From the NCBI RefSeq assembly GCF_030272615.1, contig NC_081413.1, forward strand, positions 19,538,285 to 19,602,284: DNA of 64,000 nt. The letters are read 5' to 3'. The notes beneath the pieces are model-generated. The model worked only from the letters and a program-made list of their open reading frames with translations, was not told the origin of the DNA and searched no databases. This stretch comes from Cryptomeria japonica (lineage: Eukaryota; Streptophyta; Pinopsida; Cupressales; Cupressaceae). Every line of letters begins with the position of its first letter. The first letter of the stretch is position 1. Position numbers and translations under genes: made by a program. Shown here one piece after another: positions 58,186 through 64,000 of the stretch.

Positions 58186-58956
58186 CCTGGGCATGATACT
58201 GAAAAATGTTTTTCTTTAAAGGGTAAAATTCAAGATTTGATTGATAATAATACTATTTCTGTTTCTGGAGTGAATGATAAAGGCAACACAGCTATAGCTC
58301 CTCCTAACCAAAATCTTCAGATTTTTACTAATCCATTACCTTCTCATACCTCCAATGCGATTGAGACTAATGATTCCTCTCTCTCATCTGATGGTCTTGT
58401 GTCTATGGCTCCGAATGTGATTAACTTCGTAGAGCAGCAAGAAAACCCTAAAGAACCTTCCATCACATTTGATTCCAGTGAAACTATTAGGGCACCTGAT
58501 GGTCCTTTATACATAGTTGCAAAAGTCATGAATACACCTTGCCGTGGAGTGCTTATTGATCCTTTGTGCATGGTTAATGTTATCACTGAAGAATTTATTT
58601 TTACTTTGCAATTGAATCAAGTGATCTATGACAAAACAGATGTGATTGTGAAATTATTTGATGCATTTTCTTCTCCTGCAATTGGTTCTATTACATTGCC
58701 TATTGAGGTCTATAACAAATCCCTTGATGTGAACTTTGCTATTATTCCATCTTTCGAACAATTTCGTGTGAAGCTTGGCTATCCTTGGCTATCTTCCATG
58801 AAAGCTATTGCTTCTCCTATACATAAGTGTTTGAAATTTCCCCATAATGGTGAAGTTGTTACTGTCAATCATAGCCTCTTTAAACCAGCTGAAAGAACCT
58901 CTAGTGTTCCTCTTGATTACTTTTGGCCTAAACAATTCCAATCTCTTCCTCCGTGA
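58186..58956 (+). pseudogene. Retropepsin-like protease region, catalytic motif altered
   Basis: It is in the Gag frame. After PGHDTEKCFSLKGKIQDLID comes a spacer and then the protease-like domain: PLYIVAKVMNTPCRGVLID, PLCMVNVITEEF where relatives have D-S/T-G or D-G-G, GSITLPIEVYNKSLDVNF, FRVKLGYPWLSSM and KFPHNGEVVTVNHSLF. The glycine after the catalytic aspartate is missing (D-P-L-C), so activity is doubtful. It ends in a TGA at 58954 that could be a changed CGA, because the frame is open again until 59859. Confidence 0.8.
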
Positions 58957-59859
58957 AGTGATCATCTTTTCAAATCTTATCAAAAATGGAAGATAGATAT
59001 GATCCTATCTTTAAGTGAACCTAGAACACCTAAACTTGACATTCCTATCATTTTTGAGAAGGAAGTTCTTCCTTTGAAAGATAAAACTAATGTCTTTCCT
59101 CAAGAAGATTCCCAACCCATCCCTATGGATGTGACTATGTCTATATCTAATAAACTTCCTAAAAGTAGACCTATCCCTCCTCGTCATGATGGACTTGGTC
59201 TTCTTCCTAAACCAAATATTCCTCCCTTATATGGAGCAGTTCCTCCTCCTTCCTTTTATAGAGAGAAGAGACCTTCTTCTTCTCCTATTATCCAGCCTAA
59301 GAAACCACAACCTAAACACCCAAGTGATAGGGATGAGAACATTCCTCCTCCTCAATCTTCTTCACTTCCTACTAAGACTAGACGAAATCGTTCTGCACGT
59401 GAACGCCGACGAAAGCGTCGTCTTAGAGCTCAAGCAGCTGCTTCTCAAACTTTGAAATCTCCAAAAACACCTTCAACAAGCATTATTCCATTTTCTCCTC
59501 AGCCGGACATTGAGCCTAAATCTCCTAAACATAAGATGCATGATGGTCTTGATCCTGTGCGAGTTAAAAATCCTATTTTTATAAATCTTGATGATGATAT
59601 AGATGAAAATGTTACTCCTCTTGCTTCTGATAGTGAATATGAACTTGTTGATATTGATAACCATTTATCTAACGAATTTTCTAAAGCACTTATCCTAGCT
59701 CCTAGACAAGAACAACGTGGCTCAGAACATGAACATAGCCCTTGTTTGGATCTTGTGATAGCACCATCTGCTGTGTTGGATGTTCCTCCTCTAGCGTGTT
59801 CCCTGCCTTCCCGAAACATTGATCAGCAAGATCGGGGGGTAGATGACGTGCTAGACTAG
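58957..59859 (+). CDS. Pro/Ser-rich C-terminal extension of the Gag-protease frame
   Basis: The frame is the same as Gag and protease, with the first ATG at 58999. It contains polyproline-like stretches (PPLYGAVPPPSFYREKRPSSS), a strongly basic patch (RRNRSARERRRKRRLRAQ) near 59390, and an acidic C-terminal part (NLDDDIDENVTPLASDSEYE). No reverse transcriptase motif follows. The basic patch could bind nucleic acid or act as a nuclear signal; I recognise no family. Confidence 0.65.
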   Translation, partial: SDHLFKSYQKWKIDMILSLSEPRTPKLDIPIIFEKEVLPLKDKTNVFPQEDSQPIPMDVTMSISNKLPKSRPIPPRHDGLGLLPKPNIPPLYGAVPPPSFYREKRPSSSPIIQPKKPQPKHPSDRDENIPPPQSSSLPTKTRRNRSARERRRKRRLRAQAAASQTLKSPKTPSTSIIPFSPQPDIEPKSPKHKMHDGLDPVRVKNPIFINLDDDIDENVTPLASDSEYELVDIDNHLSNEFSKALILAPRQEQRGSEHEHSPCLDLVIAPSAVLDVPPLACSLPSRNIDQQDRGVDDVLD

Positions 59860-60587
59860 TTACATTAGCATAGCAGATTCTCTCCTCCTCTCTTGTGTTA
59901 CTTCTTCTATATGTTATTCTCATTCTTCTATTTGTTGTCCTTAGTGTTGTCTACTTGAGGACGATGCAAAGCATTGAGATCTCTCGATCTCTCTCATGTT
60001 GACTCAAAAGACACATGTGTTCCCTTCTCCTAGGTGACCTTCCTTGATTGGGGAATGAAGAACAATTATGCATACATACATATGATATATATACATGACT
60101 TATCATACAGCATACTGACCCCAAGGAAAGCGAAGTCACCTCGTGCTTTGTGTTTTGTGTCTATTATCCTTGGGCTTATCTCACACTTGGGGACTAAATC
60201 CTTGCGATAACGTGCTCCTTTCCTTTCTCATTCTTATATGTATCACTACCTTAAAGCAATTACCCCCGGTGAGGCGTGTATGATCGCTTTAACGTAGGGG
60301 GGCATACATCCCGTTCATATCTTTTCAAGATACTTGAGAATTTCTTGGCAAATTTAACTTTGCCTTGAAAATTTTTGATATCTTTCTTGCATGACTCATA
60401 GTGAGGGAACCTTACTACTGACAGTCATGGTTCTCCCTCGTGATCTTCCCTTTTACTTTGTCAATCGAAGTCATAAGATCCTTAGTCCACTGGGGGCTTG
60501 GTGTGTCTTGCCTCCTTGACGTGGTGAAAGTCTTTCAATGTTGTTTCCTTGTACTTTACCGGAAGTATGAGCATACATACTCCCGCT
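59860..60587 (+). other. 3' untranslated region
   Basis: Non-coding stretch between the last stop and the polypurine tract with repeated ACTTGGGGACTAAATC / CACTGGGGGCTTGG and ACATACTCCCGC words. No ORF is convincing. Confidence 0.6.
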
Positions 60588-60602
60588 AAAGTGGGGGCTA
60601 AA
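60588..60602 (+). other. Polypurine tract
   Basis: AAAGTGGGGGCTAAA abuts the 3' LTR. Confidence 0.85.
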
Positions 60603-61851
60603 TGTAGCATCCTAAAATTGTGACACTTGCAATTTCAACTGCATTTTGGTCTTCATGATGGCGACGCAACATGCAACCTGAATGGAGACCCTGAAACCTG
60701 ATTATGACACTGAAAACTGCATTTTCTTGCACCCTGGCCTGAACCTCCTTTGCACCCTGCTATCCCGGGAGGTGGGACCAGAGCGCCTAGTGCCCTGGTC
60801 CTTCAGGACCAGGGCGCCCAGCACCCTGGTCCCCAGGACCATGGCGCCCAGCGCCCTGGTCCCTGGGTCCTATTTTGGGCCCGGTCTCCTAAGGGGTCTC
60901 GGGTCTTTTTGTTTGCAATTTGGAAATTATCATTTCCTGGTCGGCCTAAGGTCGGGAAAATCAGTCTATTAGCCCTAAATGACAAGTATATAAACTACAT
61001 TTTCCTCTTTCATTCGACATGATGGAAAAGGTGTGGAAACTATACTCAAGCATTCAAGCATTCAAGCATTCCTTCAAGCAATTGATCATTTCAAGTCTCC
61101 ATTCAAGGCTAAGTGTTGCATTCAAGACAAGGATTCAACCATTGAAGAGGAGATCACATACTACTACAACATACAACATACAACATCTAAACCTTCGCAC
61201 ATAAGGATACAAACATCCTTAGAACAAGGTATTAGTACTTGTTTTACAGTCATTTACATTTACAGCTCTTGCTCATTTCTTGGTTAATTCCAAAACCGGG
61301 GTTTGACCTAAAGGCAAACCCCTAATCCCTAACCCCCCAATCGTCTTCACTTTTCTGTGTGTAGGTTGCAGGTACGTGGCTGAAATTGAAGATCTGGAAT
61401 CCTTGTGCAGAGACGAACAGATCCCCCTTCGTTTCGCGGATTTTTCGGAGGACCGTGGCGCCGGGCGCCATCGTCCCGACAACTTTTGCTCAAATTTGCA
61501 GGACAGCGCCGTATCGACATTTTACTGCCAATTCCAGGTCCGCAGCTTCATACTGTATCCCTATCTCAGTTTATAAGCGAATCTTTCTCACTTTCTATGC
61601 ATTCCTAGCTTAATTCCTCTATGCACATTCTTTACAAAAGAGGGTAGCCTTGTTGTCTTAACCCTTGAAACTCATTTAGCATCCAATCTTGTATTGCGTG
61701 GGATTGGATCTTGTAGGTTTCAACCCCTCTTTTGAATGTAAAGTCTCTCCCCTAAGTGAAAACCATCAACCCTAGTGAATCTCCCTTCTCTCTCCTTGGA
61801 GTTGGAAGAGGGGAGAGCAACTAGGGTTCGGTCGCGATTTTCCGCTTTACA
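60603..61851 (+). repeat. 3' LTR (right copy, 1249 bp)
   Basis: It matches 54085-55302, with an extra GC-rich repeat unit at 60775-60870 and scattered C/T differences such as TGTAGCATCC against TGTAGCGTCC. Confidence 0.96.
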
Positions 61852-61856
61852 CCCAT
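61852..61856. other. Target-site duplication CCCAT (right copy)
   Basis: Matches 54080-54084. Confidence 0.93.
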
Positions 61857-62670
61857 TAAAAGTCAAGAGCAAAACACCTTTAAAGAGGATTCCAATGATC
61901 TTCCTCCTTGTCAAGATCAAATTATTCCTTTAAATCATCCACAAGATCCTTTTGTTCATCCATCTCCTTGTCTTAATGCTCCATATACACTCCAAGATCA
62001 CATTTCTTTTGATGATCCCATTATTTCTCCCATTCCATCTCTTGAAGAGCCTGTCATTGAACCATGTCCACTACACAATCCTAGTCCCCCTCATGATCCT
62101 AACCCCCTTCATGATTTTAACATGTCAGTGCAAGATGTTTATGAACCCTCGACATGCATAATGGGTTCTTCCACTTTGGTGCAATCCGATCCACTTCAAG
62201 ATCTGATTATTTCTCTCATCTCATATCCACCTCATAATGGACTCACATCTTCTTCCCAAAGAATAGAGTATCCTACAAGTCAAGATATTCATAAAGGCAA
62301 AGGGGTAGATCTCCATAAGCAAGAATCCCTTCATGTGAAAGAAAATGTTAAGGGTCATGTCTACACAACTCACTCTCAAGACATTGGTATACCTCCATCA
62401 AAATTAAAACATACACCTTCCCCATCATACTTTCCATCCATCTTAGGTCCTTATATCCCTTCCTCCTCTATGCAAGGTCAGAAAAGGCACACATCCTTGA
62501 GTAAATGTCATCAATCCAAAAGGAGTCCATTTCATTCATATCCATCCATGCATTCCTTTCCCCCTCCAAGCAATTTGGATGCCAAGCATAAAAGTCATAA
62601 GTCTAAAAATCCACATGTATTTAAGGATCAACACAATATAATCAACATGTCAAAACAAAGAACAATATGA
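61857..62670 (+). pseudogene. Pro/Ser/Asp-rich ORF, second half
   Basis: It continues the frame broken at 54084 once one copy of CCCAT is discounted, and runs to a TGA at 62668-62670. It is rich in Pro, Ser, His and Asp (HPSPCLNAPYTLQDHISFDD, SYFPSILGPYIPSSSMQGQ) and has no recognisable domain. Part of it resembles the C/T-rich region at 360-720 of the first element. Confidence 0.65.
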
Positions 62671-64000
62671 TCTATAAAGAAAAAGAAATATCCAAAAGGC
62701 CACAAAGGCCCACTAAGCAAAATAAAGCAAAGTCAAAATATATATGGGTTCCTAAATCCCTTTTGCAAGAAATGCACTCCAAGGAACCACAAAAGCATGA
62801 AAAATAAAAAACCATGTGGATCCCTAAGCGGCTTCTTGAAGCACAAAAGCCTAAAGAAACATCCAACTTGGCATCCAAAGTTTCTATTCCTCCATCCAAC
62901 CCTCTCAAATTTGTTCCGCCATCACCTTCTTCATCCATTTTGGGCCCTTATGTCCCCAAATCCCAAGTTATTCCTCCATCCAAATCTCACAAATCCCTAG
63001 CTATTCCTTCATCAAAATCTCCATATCCAAAACCCACTTTTCCTCCATTAGTCCATCACCCCTCAAGGTGTGTGCCAATGTCAATCTTGCCAACATTTCT
63101 ATCCACTCAAGCCCAATTATTCCAATACCCTATCCATTATCCAATGCATATTTTCCATCCTTCAATCCCTTTGATCCCATCCTTTGAATAAATCCTTGCC
63201 TTAGTTTCATCTTATTTTCCATGTCCTTATCTTACCAACGTATTTGAGCATACTTTTAAAGGTCATGGTCCATTTTTTTAAAGGCTACTATCCAAAAAAA
63301 AAAAGAGTCCTTCTTCCATCCCCTATCATGTGTCCATCTTCTATTGAAAAAGTCAAAATTCAAAAAAAAAAAAAGAAAAAGAAAAAAAGACAAAAGAAAA
63401 AAGTAAAGCAAAAATAATTTGTCCACTGGTGAAAACCTAGCAAACATGCGCCTTGGGTAAGTACCATGATGAAAACTTGGCAAACAAGCATCATGCATAA
63501 TATATGAACATCTTGCATACCGTACTTGGGGACAGGCTTTATCATATCATATCCTTTTGTTCTTCATTGTTCCATTATCCTATCGAACCCCTGTCATTAC
63601 CCTTCATATCCTATTGCCCCTCATGTACAGTTTCCCTTTCCACCTTTGATCTTGACAAGGCTAAGGATCATCATGAGCATCATGCATCTTGTTTGCAGCT
63701 TTTAGTCTATCATAGCTTTTGGTCTTTATTCATTTGCTTATTATAATCTTTCATCCATATTCCCTAGCTTATTGCAACTTTCTGCCACTATCCCTTAGCC
63801 TACCCTGACCTTTAGTCCATGTCCCTTATCCATTCTTGGTCTTTCTTATCCTATCCATACACTCTTTTTCATTCCTTGATCTTGATCTAACATAAGGACG
63901 CAAAATTTAAACATGGTTTCAAAAACCTCTTGACATGTCCCTCATGCCATGTCACAGCCTCACAATTTCATATCTAGTCTCTTGTCCCATCACGCAATAG
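62671..64000 (+). other. 3' region of the gypsy-type element, to window end
   Basis: TTCATCCATTTTGGGCCCTTATGTCC-type sequence at 62930-63190 resembles 520-720. A-rich runs occupy 63290-63415. A block at 63400-63500 (ATAATTTGTCCAC, GGTGAAAAC, GTAAGTACCATGATGAAAAC) matches the reverse complement of 22811-22925. TTGATCTTGATC sequence near 63875 resembles 2400. One 125-codon ORF at 62814-63191 is Pro/Ser-rich and unsupported. Confidence 0.65.

Larger units (their letters stand above)
54085..61851 (+). mobile_element. Complete gypsy-type element encoding Gag and protease-like part only
   Basis: LTRs at 54085-55302 (1218 bp) and 60603-61851 (1249 bp) are nearly identical apart from one extra repeat unit, with TG...CA ends and CCCAT duplications. 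Between them are the primer site, a 1.2-kb leader and one frame (56476-59859) for Gag, a zinc-finger-like motif, a protease-like domain and a Pro-rich tail, then a 3' untranslated stretch and the polypurine tract. There is no room for, and no trace of, reverse transcriptase, RNase H or integrase. It must have been mobilised by proteins from other elements. Confidence 0.95.
48846..64000 (+). mobile_element. Gypsy-type element, 5' LTR to window end, interrupted at 54085-61851
   Basis: It starts with an LTR (48846-50565) inside the copia integrase region, then primer site, leader, a Gln/Pro-rich ORF and a long Pro/Ser/Asp-rich ORF split by another element, and runs off the window at 64000. Its leader matches the gypsy element at 17448-30081 and its 3' region (62400-64000) matches the partial element at 360-2450. 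No reverse transcriptase or integrase is visible, so what is in view looks non-autonomous. Confidence 0.82.

Overview
This window is plant nuclear DNA made almost entirely of retrotransposons. I see no ordinary cellular gene, no rRNA or tRNA gene and no CRISPR array. The plant signature is clear from Ty1/copia and Ty3/gypsy elements, an L1-type LINE with plant-type RNase H and a DUF4283-like ORF1, and a plant mobile domain (PMD) gene carried inside a gypsy element. The large size, AT-richness and layers of nested, decayed, non-autonomous elements suggest a big genome such as a gymnosperm, but that is inference and the species cannot be read from the sequence.

Layout. 1-6329: 3' part of a plus-strand Ty3/gypsy element (internal 3' region, polypurine tract, LTR). 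7618-13422: complete minus-strand Ty1/copia element (893-bp LTRs, target-site duplication ATTAA, tRNA-Met-type primer site) with decayed gag-pol and a deletion in reverse transcriptase. 13428-17442: AT-rich intergenic DNA with a TA/CA microsatellite. 17448-30081: complete minus-strand Ty3/gypsy element (two 782-bp LTRs, duplication CAAGG) that keeps gag, protease and the integrase C-terminus, lacks reverse transcriptase, and carries an intron-containing PMD gene on the opposite strand. 30841-34616: rearranged LINE copy whose two head-to-head halves fit a twin-primed insertion. 34617-43849: minus-strand gypsy fragment split by a 7.47-kb LINE (34950-42415) with a 15-bp target-site duplication. 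43850-45665: inverted repeats, then a large array of a palindromic AATAGGWCCTATT motif. 45760-48845: 5' part of a plus-strand copia element. 48846 to the window end: plus-strand gypsy-type element inserted into that copia, itself interrupted by a complete gypsy-type element at 54085-61851 (duplication CCCAT).

The most unusual points are: (1) a third ORF downstream of RNase H in the LINE family, seen in two independent copies; (2) the antisense, spliced PMD gene in a reverse-transcriptase-less gypsy element, whose stops are almost all TAG; (3) a conserved 5' leader and a GCGTCTGTGT-like repeat shared by elements with different LTRs and primer sites; (4) young LTRs around coding-dead interiors, implying mobilisation in trans; (5) the palindromic satellite-like array at 44.4-45.3 kb.
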